Assembly (NCBI RefSeq): GCF_042680725.1
Contig: NZ_JBHUEK010000004.1
Span: forward strand, 300,827 to 364,826
Origin: Ferdinandcohnia salidurans
Lineage (GTDB): Bacteria > Bacillota > Bacilli > Bacillales > Bacillaceae_L
Length of the DNA stretch: 64,000 nucleotides
Reading direction: 5' to 3'
Below are positions 16,776 to 25,041 of this stretch, piece after piece. The translations under genes were made by a program, and so were the position numbers. Each line of letters starts with the position of its first letter. Position 1 is the first letter of the stretch. The notes under the pieces were generated by a model. That model was given only the letters and a program-made list of their open reading frames with translations, was not told the origin of the DNA and searched no databases.

Positions 16776-17750
16776 ATGTCGAATATTCCATCTATCCTGA
16801 AATCCTTAAGGATACCTGTTATCGGTTCACCAATGTTCATCATTAGTAATCCGAAGCTTGTGATTGAACAGTGTAAGGCAGGGATTGTAGGGTCGATGCC
16901 TGCACTTAACGCTAGACCAGCCTCACAACTGGATGAATGGTTGGCAGAGATAACTGAGACACTAGCTGATTACAATGCGAAAAATCCTGACCGCCCGGCA
17001 GCTCCATTTGCTATTAATCAAATCGTACATAGGTCAAACAATCGGCTTGAACAGGACATGGAGCTATGTGTGAAATACAAGGTTCCAATTATAATCACTT
17101 CTTTAGGGGCCCGTGAAGAGGTGAATGTAGCAGCTCACAGCTATGGGGGAGTTGTTTTACATGACATCATCAATAATAAGTTTGCCCATAAGGCAATTGA
17201 TAAGGGGGCAGATGGCCTAATTGCCGTCGCTTCAGGTGCTGGCGGGCATGCAGGAAGCAAGAGTCCATTTGCTTTAGTTCAGGAAATACGAGAGTGGTTT
17301 GATGGTCCATTAGCTTTAGCAGGATCCATTGCCACTGGGAAATCCATATTAGCGGTTCAAGCTATGGGAGCAGATTTTGCCTATATCGGTTCACCATTTA
17401 TTGCAACACATGAGGCACGAGCAGCAGAAGACTATAAGCAAGCCATCGTTGATTGTAATTCGGATGACGTTGTGTACAGTAATTTATTTACGGGAGTTCA
17501 TGGAAACTATCTAGCACCATCCATTCGTGCAGCAGGCTTAGATCCTGAAAATCTTCCTGAAAGTGATCCATCAACAATGAATTTTGGTGGTGATGGTAAA
17601 TCAAAGGCTTGGAAGGATATTTGGGGAAGCGGACAAGGCATCGGAGTGATTAATGAAGTGACAAGTGCAGGAAAATTTGTTGATAAACTCCATCAGGAAT
17701 ATATAGAGGCAAGAGAAAAATTATTGAAGGCAAGCCAAGTATTTGCTTAG
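16776..17750 (+). CDS. Nitronate monooxygenase family FMN protein
   Basis: This TIM-barrel flavoprotein of about 324 residues belongs to the nitronate monooxygenase/2-nitropropane dioxygenase family, which oxidises alkyl nitronates using FMN and oxygen. Features are IPVIGSPMFIISNP at the N-terminus, the conserved SGAGGHAG segment containing the catalytic His, and the FMN phosphate-binding ALAGSIATGKSI and GADFAYIGSPFIAT regions. ATG 16776 follows GGAGGAAG; the frame opens at 16755. It is a single-gene unit with its own terminator. Confidence 0.88.
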   Translation: MSNIPSILKSLRIPVIGSPMFIISNPKLVIEQCKAGIVGSMPALNARPASQLDEWLAEITETLADYNAKNPDRPAAPFAINQIVHRSNNRLEQDMELCVKYKVPIIITSLGAREEVNVAAHSYGGVVLHDIINNKFAHKAIDKGADGLIAVASGAGGHAGSKSPFALVQEIREWFDGPLALAGSIATGKSILAVQAMGADFAYIGSPFIATHEARAAEDYKQAIVDCNSDDVVYSNLFTGVHGNYLAPSIRAAGLDPENLPESDPSTMNFGGDGKSKAWKDIWGSGQGIGVINEVTSAGKFVDKLHQEYIEAREKLLKASQVFA

Positions 17751-17767
17751 TGAGATAAATTTATTGT

Positions 17768-17815
17768 AGTGCTTATTCCTAGTTTGATTTTTTCGTAGGA
17801 GTAAGCACTTTTTAC
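17768..17815 (+). terminator. Terminator after the nitronate monooxygenase gene
   Basis: AGTGCTTATTCCTA pairs with TAGGAGTAAGCACT (one mismatch or G-U) and is followed by TTTTT. Confidence 0.85.
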
Positions 17816-17847
17816 TTCATATTTGTTGGAGGGAAGGAGGAATTACA

Positions 17848-18642
17848 ATGGACATTACTCGGCATAACAAACATGCTTGGGATAAGAAAGTAGAAGAGGG
17901 TTCTAGATATACTCAATCTGTGGATAGTGAAGTCATCAAAAAGAGTAAAACGGGCGAGTGGGAAATCATTGTTACAACTGAAAAATCAGTCCCTAGACAC
18001 TGGTTTCCGAAATCGTTAGATGGTTTGAAAATTCTTTGCTTAGCTTCAGGTGGGGGACAACAAGGCCCAGTCTTAGCCGCAGCTGGAGCAGATGTAACCG
18101 TTTTTGATCTGTCTAAAAAACAATTAGAACAAGATGAAAAGGTAGCAAAACGTGAAGGATTAACGTTAAAAACAGTACAAGGTGACATGTCTGACCTTAG
18201 TGAATTTGAAGATGAATACTTTGATTTAATCGTTCACCCTGTTTCTAATTTATTTGTTAAAGATGTACGCCCTGTCTGGAATGAAGCATCTAGAGTTTTA
18301 AAAAACAATGGTATTTTGATTGCTGGGTTTACGAATCCTTTACTCTGGATTTTTGATGAAAATCAAGAAAATAAAGGGATTTTAGATGTAAAGCATCCTA
18401 TACCATCTTCAACCCTGGATTATTTACCTAAGGATGATGTACAAGATTATATCAATTCAAATCAAACAATCGAATTCGCCCACACGTTGGAAGAGCAAAT
18501 TCAAGGGCAAATTGATGCTGGGTTTGTTATTTCAGGTTTTTATGAAGATGATTTTGGTGGAAAAAGAATATTAGATAAGTATATTAAAACATTTGTTGCT
18601 ACACGAGCAATAAAGGTAAAAGAAACGCTCAGAGACTTCTGA
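17848..18642 (+). CDS. Class I SAM-dependent methyltransferase
   Basis: The 264-residue protein has a Rossmann methyltransferase core: motif I ILCLASGGGQQGPVLA (about residues 63-78), an acidic end of strand 2 in VTVFDLS, motif II QGDMSDLSEF and YFDLIVHPVSNLFV. The substrate is not identified; similar Bacillus proteins are annotated only as methyltransferases. ATG 17848 has a strong GGAAGGAGG. The last codons and the stop lie inside a terminator hairpin, and the last residues (LRDF) are encoded by its arm. Confidence 0.85.
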   Translation: MDITRHNKHAWDKKVEEGSRYTQSVDSEVIKKSKTGEWEIIVTTEKSVPRHWFPKSLDGLKILCLASGGGQQGPVLAAAGADVTVFDLSKKQLEQDEKVAKREGLTLKTVQGDMSDLSEFEDEYFDLIVHPVSNLFVKDVRPVWNEASRVLKNNGILIAGFTNPLLWIFDENQENKGILDVKHPIPSSTLDYLPKDDVQDYINSNQTIEFAHTLEEQIQGQIDAGFVISGFYEDDFGGKRILDKYIKTFVATRAIKVKETLRDF

Positions 18643-18653
18643 GCGTTTGTCTA
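18623..18653. terminator. Bidirectional terminator overlapping the methyltransferase stop codon
   Basis: The 11-bp perfect stem AAACGCTCAGA/TCTGAGCGTTT has a 4-nt loop. On the minus strand it is followed by TTTCTTTT, so it serves the convergent MFS gene as well. The TGA at 18640 is in the 3' arm. Confidence 0.8.
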
Positions 18654-18665
18654 TATAAATCTATT

Positions 18666-19886
18666 TTATTTCTTAGCCAGTACCCCTCGTTTCAAGACAC
18701 TTTTCCGTTGATCGCCATTTAAGTAAGCTGTAGCCAGTGCAATTAAGAGCAAAATTCCTGTCACTGTAAAAAGCATTTGTGTAGGAAATAGACCACCTAA
18801 AACCCCTCCGATAAGCGGGCCAATCATACCTCCAATTTGATTTGCAGTTTGACTTAGGCTGAACGCTCGGCCGCGGAAATCGTCTGGTGTAACTTTGACA
18901 ATAAGCCCATTTAAAGCAGGGAAGATCGCACAGAAGAAGACTCCATAGATGAAACGAATAATTGAGAAGCCCCAAATTTGAGTAAAGACAATCTGAGCTA
19001 ATGTGCCAATTCCAGCTCCTAGTAGCCCAATAAATAATATTCTATTGAAACCTACTTTATCCGCCCATTTTCCCCACACAGGTGCAAATAATGCACTCGC
19101 AAGACCAGGTAATGCGATTATAAAACCGGTTAGTAATGTTGTATAACTTGAGTGACTTGCGATATCAGCAATGTATAGTGGAAGAATCGGGTCAATAATC
19201 ATTGTAGAGCAACTGACCATCAAGGTCAGAATCAATACAAGGAAGAATGGACGATTGTCAATTGCGATTTTAAAATCCTTGATAACGGAACCTTTTTCTT
19301 TGTTCGCTTTGAAGTTCTCTTCTTTTACGAAAAAGATAATTAACATGGTTGCCAATAAGACAATGATTCCCGCGCTTGCAAAGGCCCAGCGATTACCCCA
19401 GAGTTCAGCTAAACCGCCACCTAAGAGAGGCCCTATAATCATCCCGGTTGCAGCCGCAGATGAAATCATGGAGAGCGCATACCCAACATTTTTTGTTGGA
19501 GTGTTTGTCCCGACGAGTGCAATCGAGCCTGGGATAAATCCACTTAATAAACCTTGCATGATACGTAGGCCTAAGATTTGATAAGGATTTGTAACAAATG
19601 CCATTAACGTATAAACGAGAAAAAGGGCAAAGCCAGCCCTTACAATCATTGGTTTACGTCCGTATTTGTCGGCAACTCTTCCCCAAAACGGTGTCGCAAA
19701 TGCACCTGCAAAAAAGGCAGCCCCATAGATTAGTCCTGACCATAATTCAGTGTGGTCGTGTACCCCGATTTCTAATAAAAAGATAGGTAAAAACGGGATA
19801 ACCATTGAAAACCCTGAAGCGGTAAAAAAGACACCAATCCAAAGAACCCACAAATTTCGTTGCCAATTCGGCATGATTTTTTCCAT
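18666..19886 (-). CDS. MFS multidrug/tetracycline-type efflux transporter (DHA1)
   Basis: This 12-helix major facilitator protein of 406 residues has motif A GRVADKYGRKPM between helices 2 and 3 and a second copy GKWADKVGFNRI in the C-terminal half. The antiporter motif C-like region GMIIGPLLGGGLAELWG is in helix 5, and IGPLIGGVLGGLFP repeats the pattern. It is probably a proton-coupled drug exporter of the DHA1 group; the substrate is unknown. Two starts are possible: ATG 19886 (AGGAG touches it) or ATG 19874 (AGGAG 12 bases upstream). Confidence 0.85.
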   Translation of the reverse strand: MEKIMPNWQRNLWVLWIGVFFTASGFSMVIPFLPIFLLEIGVHDHTELWSGLIYGAAFFAGAFATPFWGRVADKYGRKPMIVRAGFALFLVYTLMAFVTNPYQILGLRIMQGLLSGFIPGSIALVGTNTPTKNVGYALSMISSAAATGMIIGPLLGGGLAELWGNRWAFASAGIIVLLATMLIIFFVKEENFKANKEKGSVIKDFKIAIDNRPFFLVLILTLMVSCSTMIIDPILPLYIADIASHSSYTTLLTGFIIALPGLASALFAPVWGKWADKVGFNRILFIGLLGAGIGTLAQIVFTQIWGFSIIRFIYGVFFCAIFPALNGLIVKVTPDDFRGRAFSLSQTANQIGGMIGPLIGGVLGGLFPTQMLFTVTGILLLIALATAYLNGDQRKSVLKRGVLAKK

Positions 19887-19985
19887 CTCCTAAAAATAAC
19901 TTGTTTTTTTAATAGATTTATAGTACCACAACTGTAGAATATTTTCATTAACGAAACTTTCGGTTTGTGAAATAATTTTATAGCT

Positions 19986-20016
19986 AAAAAAATACCCAGA
20001 GCCCCTGAGTATTTTT
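19986..20016. terminator. Terminator between the small hypothetical gene and the MFS gene
   Basis: AAAAATACCCAG and CTGAGTATTTTT pair (one G-U) with T runs on both sides. On the minus strand it ends the 96-residue hypothetical gene. Confidence 0.75.
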
Positions 20017-20306
20017 TAGTGAGGAAAATAAATTTGTAAGATGTGTGCTCCATTTGTTAATTGAAAAAAGTCACGAAAATCGCGGAGGATCTCAATTGTT
20101 TGATAGTTTTTTAATGATATCGTTTGTTTCACTTCATTGTCTTTTATGAAATGGAGAGTATTATCCTCGACTTGTAAGTAAGAAAAAAAGAACCCATTAC
20201 GTTCAATTAATTGTTCATCCTCATACCAATTCATAACTACCTGTTGATTTGTGTACTCCATGAGTTTATGTAGCACTTCATTATTTTTTTTAGACGCGAA
20301 AAACAT
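20016..20306 (-). CDS. Hypothetical protein (96 aa)
   Basis: An open frame runs from 20399, but ATG 20306 with GAGGTGAT about 6 bases upstream is the best start, giving 96 residues. The product is soluble with alternating hydrophobic strands and begins MFFASKKNNEVLHKLMEYT. It ends in an aromatic-rich FQLTNGAHILQIYF. I do not recognise the family. It lies alone between the acyltransferase gene (divergent) and the MFS gene, from which a terminator separates it. Confidence 0.6.
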   Translation of the reverse strand: MFFASKKNNEVLHKLMEYTNQQVVMNWYEDEQLIERNGFFFSYLQVEDNTLHFIKDNEVKQTISLKNYQTIEILRDFRDFFQLTNGAHILQIYFPH

Positions 20307-20532
20307 ATCTACGATCACCTCAACTTTATTATAGAGCCTGTAAATAAACGAGAGGATGATATTTTTCACATGAAAAAAGGCCCAGAAGGTTTGTTTCATT
20401 TTGATTAAGATTTTTCAGTATAATTACAAACTGGCCATTAATAGTAAAAAGACATTTACAAATCAAAGACATTTGCATAAACACCCTCCTTACGATGCTA
20501 TAATACGATAACAATAGTTTGGAGGTTTTATG

Positions 20533-21546
20533 ATGGCAAGTAAGCGAGAGTATTATTTTGATAACGCAAAGTTCATCCTAATATTCCTTGTTGTCTTTGG
20601 GCATTTTATTCAGCCCTTTATTGATGATCATAAAATCATCATGACAATTTATCACTTCGTATATTCATTTCATATGCCTGCTTTTATATTAGTTTCGGGG
20701 TATTTTGCAAAGGGATTTAAGAAGGAAGGATATATTAAAAAGACGGCAAAAAAACTGTTGATTCCCTATTTGATTTTTCAGCTAATCTATACGATCTATT
20801 ATTACTACCTATATAATGGTCAATCACTATTATTTGAGCCATTTAATCCACAGTGGTCGCTTTGGTTTTTAATTAGTTTATTTTGCTGGAATGTGATGCT
20901 GTATGGGTACACGAAACTACCGATGAAATGGTCGGTGGCTATCGCAGTTTTAGTGGGGATAGGTGTAGGCTATATTCCTTTTGTGGAAAATTACCTAAGT
21001 TTATCAAGGACATTCGTCTTTTTCCCATTATTTTTATTGGGTTTTTATTGTAAAAGAGAGCATTTCACAGCTTTGAAAAGCCCGGCAGTGCAAGTGGGAT
21101 CAGGAATTGTGCTTTTAGCTATTTTAATCGGCTATTATTTCGTGCCAGATTTCAACACCGGTTGGTTGCTTGGCTCGAAGTCGTACGAAACGTTATCTCA
21201 GGAGAATCTTGGCGGACTCATTCGATTAGCAGTCTACTTGGTTTCAATTGTTATGACGGTTGCCTTTTTCTCACTTTTACCGAAAAAACAATTTTTCTTC
21301 ACAAGCTGGGGCACACATACATTATATGTTTATTTGTTGCATGGCTTTGTCATTAAATATTTCAGAAGTAGCGATTGGCTTGACGTAATCAACGATACCG
21401 GAAATATTGCAATATTAGTAATCGCCTCACTCATCTTAACATTGTTGTTATCAACGAAAACAATTCGAGCGATTACTCAGCCGTTAATTGAACTTCGAAT
21501 CTCCATCATCAAAAGGTTCTTTAATGTCAAACAAGAAGGCTACTAA
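20533..21546 (+). CDS. Acyltransferase 3 family membrane protein
   Basis: This integral membrane acyltransferase of about 337 residues has ten hydrophobic helices. The family O-acetylates surface polysaccharides and cell-wall polymers. The N-terminal helix carries the hallmark FLVVFGHF with the catalytic His, and HMPAFILVSGYFAKGF follows. Near the C-terminus LYVYLLHGFVI holds a second conserved His. Two adjacent ATG codons (20530, 20533) follow GGAGG; the second has better spacing. It is probably monocistronic. The closest named relatives I know are B. subtilis YfiQ/YkrP and IcaC-like proteins. Confidence 0.82.
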   Translation: MASKREYYFDNAKFILIFLVVFGHFIQPFIDDHKIIMTIYHFVYSFHMPAFILVSGYFAKGFKKEGYIKKTAKKLLIPYLIFQLIYTIYYYYLYNGQSLLFEPFNPQWSLWFLISLFCWNVMLYGYTKLPMKWSVAIAVLVGIGVGYIPFVENYLSLSRTFVFFPLFLLGFYCKREHFTALKSPAVQVGSGIVLLAILIGYYFVPDFNTGWLLGSKSYETLSQENLGGLIRLAVYLVSIVMTVAFFSLLPKKQFFFTSWGTHTLYVYLLHGFVIKYFRSSDWLDVINDTGNIAILVIASLILTLLLSTKTIRAITQPLIELRISIIKRFFNVKQEGY

Positions 21547-21558
21547 TTCATTGAACCA

Positions 21559-21661
21559 TAGGGACGGTTCTCTTGGTCCGGTAGATACCGGAGTTTGAGA
21601 GCAGTCCCTTTTTGTTTGGACATAAATGGAGAACCACTAGAACCGTCCCCGTGGTCCCGTT
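21559..21661. repeat. REP-like palindromic element, also the likely terminator of the acyltransferase gene
   Basis: GGGACGGTTCT (21561-21571) recurs as its complement AGAACCGTCCC (21639-21649). Nested inside are CCGGT/ACCGG and GGGAC/GTCCC pairs, the latter followed by TTTTTG near 21610. It looks like a composite of two head-to-head copies of a short palindromic repeat. Confidence 0.6.
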
Positions 21662-21671
21662 TGATGTTTTT

Positions 21672-21917
21672 TTACCCTTTGTAATTTTCGGCTCTTTTAA
21701 TAAAGGATTGTTCGTCTTCGATCAGGCCACAGACTCCACATTGTACCCTGATTTCTGGTCCACGGTATGGGACATGGAAGGGGTCCAGGTTTTCTGTGTA
21801 TTCTTCCATTACTTCACCACTTTGTGGATCCATTTTAATGGATTTAGGTACTTGTTCAATAATATTGAATCTTGAACGATTGGTTTTACAATTAGGACAT
21901 AAATAAGGACTACTCAT
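21672..21917 (-). CDS. Small zinc-ribbon protein (81 aa)
   Basis: The 81-residue protein has CPNC at about residues 7-10 and CGVC at about residues 60-63, forming a probable four-Cys zinc ribbon. The middle is acidic with FHVPYRGPE. The ribosome site GGAGGTG is strong. The role is unknown; similar small ribbons occur in Bacillus as uncharacterised proteins. It diverges from msrAB and converges on the acyltransferase gene. Confidence 0.7.
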   Translation of the reverse strand: MSSPYLCPNCKTNRSRFNIIEQVPKSIKMDPQSGEVMEEYTENLDPFHVPYRGPEIRVQCGVCGLIEDEQSFIKRAENYKG

Positions 21918-22035
21918 TCTTACACCTCCTATTTTTTACTGTTTCCAATTAAGGAAATACTATGAGCGTATTTTTTTGAACAGACGGTAGAAATGATATA
22001 ATGAAATAAAGCAAAAGGAGAAAGGAAGAGGGTAC

Positions 22036-22998
22036 ATGGAAAATACACATGAAAAAGTGGAAAAAGCAACATTTGCCGGTGGCTGCTTCTGGTGTATGGT
22101 TAAGCCATTTGATACACAGCCAGGAATCATTGAAGTTGTCTCAGGCTATACAGGTGGAACGAAAGAAAATCCTACCTATGAAGAGGTTTGTTCGGATACG
22201 ACAGGACATTATGAGGCCGTTCAAATTACATTTAACCCAGACATTTTTCCTTATGAGAAAATAGTCGAGCTCTTTTGGCAGCAAATTGATCCAACAGATG
22301 CAGGTGGTCAATTTTTTGATCGGGGTGATTCCTACCGCACAGCAATTTTTTACCATACGGACGAACAGAAAATGATTGCAGAAGCATCAAAACAAAAACT
22401 TGCTGATAGTGGAATTTTCACAAAACCAATCGTGACACCAATTCTTCCTGCAAAGGAATTCTACAGAGCAGAAGAATATCATCAGGATTATTATAAAAAG
22501 AAGCCTGAGCACTATAATCGATATCGCAAAGGTTCGGGCAGGGACAAATTTATTAGAACCCATTGGTCTGCGAAGGAATTTGAAGAAGCTAAGAAAAGTC
22601 TGACCGATATGCAGCATTACGTGACACAGGAACAAGGGACAGAGCCGCCGTTTCGAAATGAATTCTGGAATAACACAAAAGAAGGCATTTATGTTGATAT
22701 TGTGTCTGGTAAGCCATTGTTCAGTTCATTGGATCAATATGATGCAGGTTGCGGCTGGCCAAGCTTTACAAAGGCGATTGATGCGAAAGAAATCGTTGAG
22801 GAGCTTGATACATCACATGGTATGATCCGTACTGAAGTTAGAAGCAATACAGCTGATTCCCATCTTGGCCATTTATTCTATGATGGACCAGGTCCAACTC
22901 GTATGCGTTATTGTATAAACTCCGCAGCACTTCGTTTCATTGCGAAGGAAGATCTTGAAAAAGAAGGCTATGGGGAGTACGCGAAACTCTTTAACTAA
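22036..22998 (+). CDS. msrAB: Bifunctional peptide methionine sulfoxide reductase MsrA/MsrB
   Basis: This is a 320-residue fusion that repairs oxidised Met in proteins. MsrA (about residues 8-170) reduces the S-sulfoxide and has the catalytic GCFWC at about residues 15-19. MsrB (about residues 190-315) reduces the R-sulfoxide and has GCGWPSF, DSHLGHLF and the catalytic Cys in RYCINSAALRF. The zinc-binding CxxC pairs found in many MsrB proteins are absent, as expected for the Zn-free fused type. The ATG has GGAAGAGGG upstream. It is a single-gene unit. Confidence 0.95.
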   Translation: MENTHEKVEKATFAGGCFWCMVKPFDTQPGIIEVVSGYTGGTKENPTYEEVCSDTTGHYEAVQITFNPDIFPYEKIVELFWQQIDPTDAGGQFFDRGDSYRTAIFYHTDEQKMIAEASKQKLADSGIFTKPIVTPILPAKEFYRAEEYHQDYYKKKPEHYNRYRKGSGRDKFIRTHWSAKEFEEAKKSLTDMQHYVTQEQGTEPPFRNEFWNNTKEGIYVDIVSGKPLFSSLDQYDAGCGWPSFTKAIDAKEIVEELDTSHGMIRTEVRSNTADSHLGHLFYDGPGPTRMRYCINSAALRFIAKEDLEKEGYGEYAKLFN

Positions 22999-23059
22999 AT
23001 CGAGAGAATGCATGTCTATACAGCATATGTGAGAAAATGACTATTTTCATATTTGCTGG

Positions 23060-23088
23060 TTGACTCTGGTAATCTGCGATGATATGAT
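23060..23088 (+). promoter_or_regulatory. Distal promoter of the cold-shock gene
   Basis: TTGACT (23060-23065) and TATGAT (23083-23088) are 17 bp apart. Transcription from here would give a leader of about 175 nt before the csp gene, in line with the long 5' UTRs of csp genes. Confidence 0.6.
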
Positions 23089-23185
23089 GAAATAGACCAT
23101 TTTGTTGCGTTATATAAGTTTAAAGAAAGAAAGAACGATAATTTCATTTTAGAATCAGGATATTCTTCTGAAGTTATATGTCAAT

Positions 23186-23245
23186 TTGTTTTAGATTTAT
23201 GTAAGTGTACAATGGTTAATTTTTCAATGCACAAATGGTTTGTGT
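23186..23245 (+). promoter_or_regulatory. Proximal csp promoter and leader hairpin
   Basis: TTGTTT (23186-23191) and TACAAT (23208-23213) are 16 bp apart. The short leader contains CACAAA-TGG-TTTGTG (23230-23244), a small hairpin about 10 bases ahead of the AGGAGG. It could affect translation with temperature. Confidence 0.45.
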
Positions 23246-23268
23246 GTTCATTTTAGGAGGCATATTTC

Positions 23269-23469
23269 ATGCAAAATGGTAAAGTAAAATGGTTTAACAG
23301 CGAAAAAGGATTCGGATTCATCGAAGTACAAGGTGGAGACGATGTTTTCGTACACTTCTCAGCAATCCAAGGCGATGGTTTCAAAACTTTAGAAGAAGGT
23401 CAAGAAGTTTCTTTCGAAATCGTTGAAGGTAACCGTGGACCTCAAGCATCTAACGTAGTTAAATTATAA
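23269..23469 (+). CDS. Cold-shock protein, CspA/CspB family
   Basis: The 66-residue OB-fold RNA chaperone has RNP1 KGFGFI and RNP2 VFVHF, the full length of Bacillus CspB/C/D. It melts mRNA structure at low temperature. AGGAGG precedes the ATG. Two candidate promoters and a hairpin leader lie upstream and a strong terminator downstream, so it is monocistronic and probably strongly expressed. The exact B. subtilis orthologue (cspB, cspC or cspD) cannot be chosen from this alone. Confidence 0.95.
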   Translation: MQNGKVKWFNSEKGFGFIEVQGGDDVFVHFSAIQGDGFKTLEEGQEVSFEIVEGNRGPQASNVVKL

Positions 23470-23494
23470 TCTAACCTATAAATAAGATTTCAAA

Positions 23495-23526
23495 AACAGT
23501 CCTACTGATGTAGGGCTGTTTTTTTT
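23495..23526 (+). terminator. Terminator of the csp gene
   Basis: AACAGTCCTAC pairs with GTAGGGCTGTT around a TGAT loop and is followed by seven T. Confidence 0.9.
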
Positions 23527-23546
23527 ATGGTTTGATTTTGCCGGAT

Positions 23547-23581
23547 GTGGGTCAGGGGGACAGGTCACTTGTCCCACTTGG
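23547..23581. repeat. REP-like GGGACA/TGTCCC palindrome
   Basis: GTGGGTCAGGGGGACAGGT followed by TTGTCCCAC is one copy of the dispersed palindrome family found elsewhere in this window (for example at 30891 and 46433). Confidence 0.6.
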
Positions 23582-23604
23582 GTTCGTGGTTGGATGGAGG
23601 ATTT

Positions 23605-23810
23605 GAGGGAGTACTGCAAAACGGGCTTAGCGGTATATGCTGGGTTGAAAAAGTTATGAGCGTGTGCCGTAAGAAGGGTTTCGCGGTACAAGCTAGGTTG
23701 AAAAAGAGTTGAGCGTGTACCGCAAGAGAGGTTTAGAGGTACAAGCTAGGTGGAGAAAGATGATAATCTGTGAGACAGGTATAGCGAAACATGCTAGTGT
23801 GCTAGAAAAG
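23605..23810. repeat. Tandem 53-bp hairpin repeats, first array (3 units plus a decayed unit)
   Basis: Units start at 23605, 23658 and 23711 (53-bp period), with a degraded fourth from 23764. The core of each is GTGTACCGC or a variant, then about 13 bases, then GCGGTACA, so each unit can form a hairpin. AAGCTAGGT and GAAAAAG blocks follow. The sequence is unrelated to the next array although the period is the same. Confidence 0.7.
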
Positions 23811-23853
23811 TATTTAGCATATATGATAAAGTCTTTCCTCGGAATTAAGCTTT

Positions 23854-24118
23854 ATCGTACCCTCACTGGAAGTTATGCAAACGCCTGATGGTACGAATAA
23901 GAGCGAATCGTACCCTCACTGGAAGTTATGCAAACACCTGAGGGTACGAATAATGGCTAATCGTGCCCTCATTGGAAGTTATGCAAACATCTGAGGGTAC
24001 GAATAAGAGCGAATCGTACCCTCACTGGAACTTATGTAAATGCCTGAGGGTACGAATAACGCCTAATCGTACCCTCACTAGAAGCTATGCAAACGCCTGA
24101 GGGTATGAATAATGGTTA
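23854..24118. repeat. Tandem 53-bp hairpin repeats, second array (5 units)
   Basis: Units start at 23854, 23907, 23960, 24013 and 24066, exactly 53 bp apart. Each contains TCGTACCCTCA and, about 20 bases on, TGAGGGTACGA, giving an 11-bp inverted repeat. Point differences occur in the arms (TCGTGCCCTCA in unit 3, GAGGGTATGA in unit 5, CTGATGG in unit 1). The 674-bp gap between csp and the LysR gene holds only the csp terminator, a REP copy and these two arrays. Confidence 0.85.
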
Positions 24119-24142
24119 ATCTTCCTGATCCTGGTGTAATTA

Positions 24143-25009
24143 TTAAGATAATTCCTCTTTAACCAACTCAATGAAATTTTTAGCAGGAGTTGAGACATAG
24201 TGGTGCTCAAGCCAGATGACTCCTAAGGAAGAAATCAGGTTAGCATCTTTAATCGGTGCGGAGTAAAGAGTGTTGTCGCCGTACACATCCAATACGGATT
24301 TTGGCACGATCGTTGCACCCATTCCTCCTTTCACCATTTCCATTAATACATGCATATCTGAGCACTCCGCAATACTCGTAAATTGAAGTTTTTGTTTTGA
24401 GAAGGCTTCATGAATGATATTATAACTCCCCAAACCTTCAGTACTTGGAATAATGAGTGGCAATTTTGAGATCATTTCTAGCGAAACCATATCCGTTTTC
24501 TGCTTACTCACAAAAACAAAGGGCTCACTAAGAAGGTGTTCATATATAAAACCACGATGTTCAAGCGGTAGTCGTACAAATGCCATTTCAATCGCGCGCG
24601 ATTTGACCATTTCTGCTAAATAAAAAGAGTCGTTTTGAACAACTTTTATCGAGACGAGTGGGTATTTTTGGTGGAAGGCGCGAAGCATCTCTGAAAACCC
24701 AGAGACAGACAACGTGTTTAAACCCAATGCTAGCACACCCTTAGTACCTTCTTCTGTTTCTTTGATTTCATTTTTAATTTCCTCAACACTGTTCACAAGA
24801 TGTAGTGCACGTTGATAGAGAACTTCACCTTTATCCGTTAACGCCATACTTTTGCCATTGCGCTCAAATAATTTAACTCCAAGTTCTTCTTCCATCTGCT
24901 TTAGTAGCATGCTTAGAGGTGGTTGAGACATATGAAGCCGATTGGCAGCTGCTGTAATATTTTTTTCTTCAGCGATTGCAATAAAATAACGTAATTGCTT
25001 AATATCCAT
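24143..25009 (-). CDS. LysR family transcriptional regulator
   Basis: The 288-residue LTTR has an N-terminal winged helix (LRYFIAIAEEKNITAAANRLHMSQPPLSMLLKQMEEELGV, residues 5-45) and a periplasmic-binding-protein-like effector domain. ATG 25009 has AAGGAG upstream. It diverges from an NCS2 permease gene with a 120-bp shared region that contains a CTATATA-N5-TATATAG palindrome, so it is a candidate regulator of the permease. SQPPLS and the length resemble BsdA/YwbI-type regulators, but the effector is not known. Confidence 0.88.
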   Translation of the reverse strand: MDIKQLRYFIAIAEEKNITAAANRLHMSQPPLSMLLKQMEEELGVKLFERNGKSMALTDKGEVLYQRALHLVNSVEEIKNEIKETEEGTKGVLALGLNTLSVSGFSEMLRAFHQKYPLVSIKVVQNDSFYLAEMVKSRAIEMAFVRLPLEHRGFIYEHLLSEPFVFVSKQKTDMVSLEMISKLPLIIPSTEGLGSYNIIHEAFSKQKLQFTSIAECSDMHVLMEMVKGGMGATIVPKSVLDVYGDNTLYSAPIKDANLISSLGVIWLEHHYVSTPAKNFIELVKEELS

Positions 25010-25022
25010 CAAATTTCTCCTT

Positions 25023-25041
25023 CTATATAAAAAATATATAG
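25023..25041. promoter_or_regulatory. Candidate LysR-type binding site
   Basis: CTATATA-AAAAA-TATATAG is a perfect 7-bp inverted repeat 14 bases upstream of the LysR start and facing the NCS2 permease gene. The surrounding region is very AT-rich, so chance is a real alternative. Confidence 0.35.

Noticed and set aside
19171..19581. 136-aa plus-strand ORF
   Set aside because: It lies entirely in the MFS gene on the opposite strand and mirrors its membrane segments.
23854..24118. CRISPR array with palindromic repeats
   Set aside because: The regions between the arms are conserved from unit to unit and so are not spacers; no cas genes are nearby.
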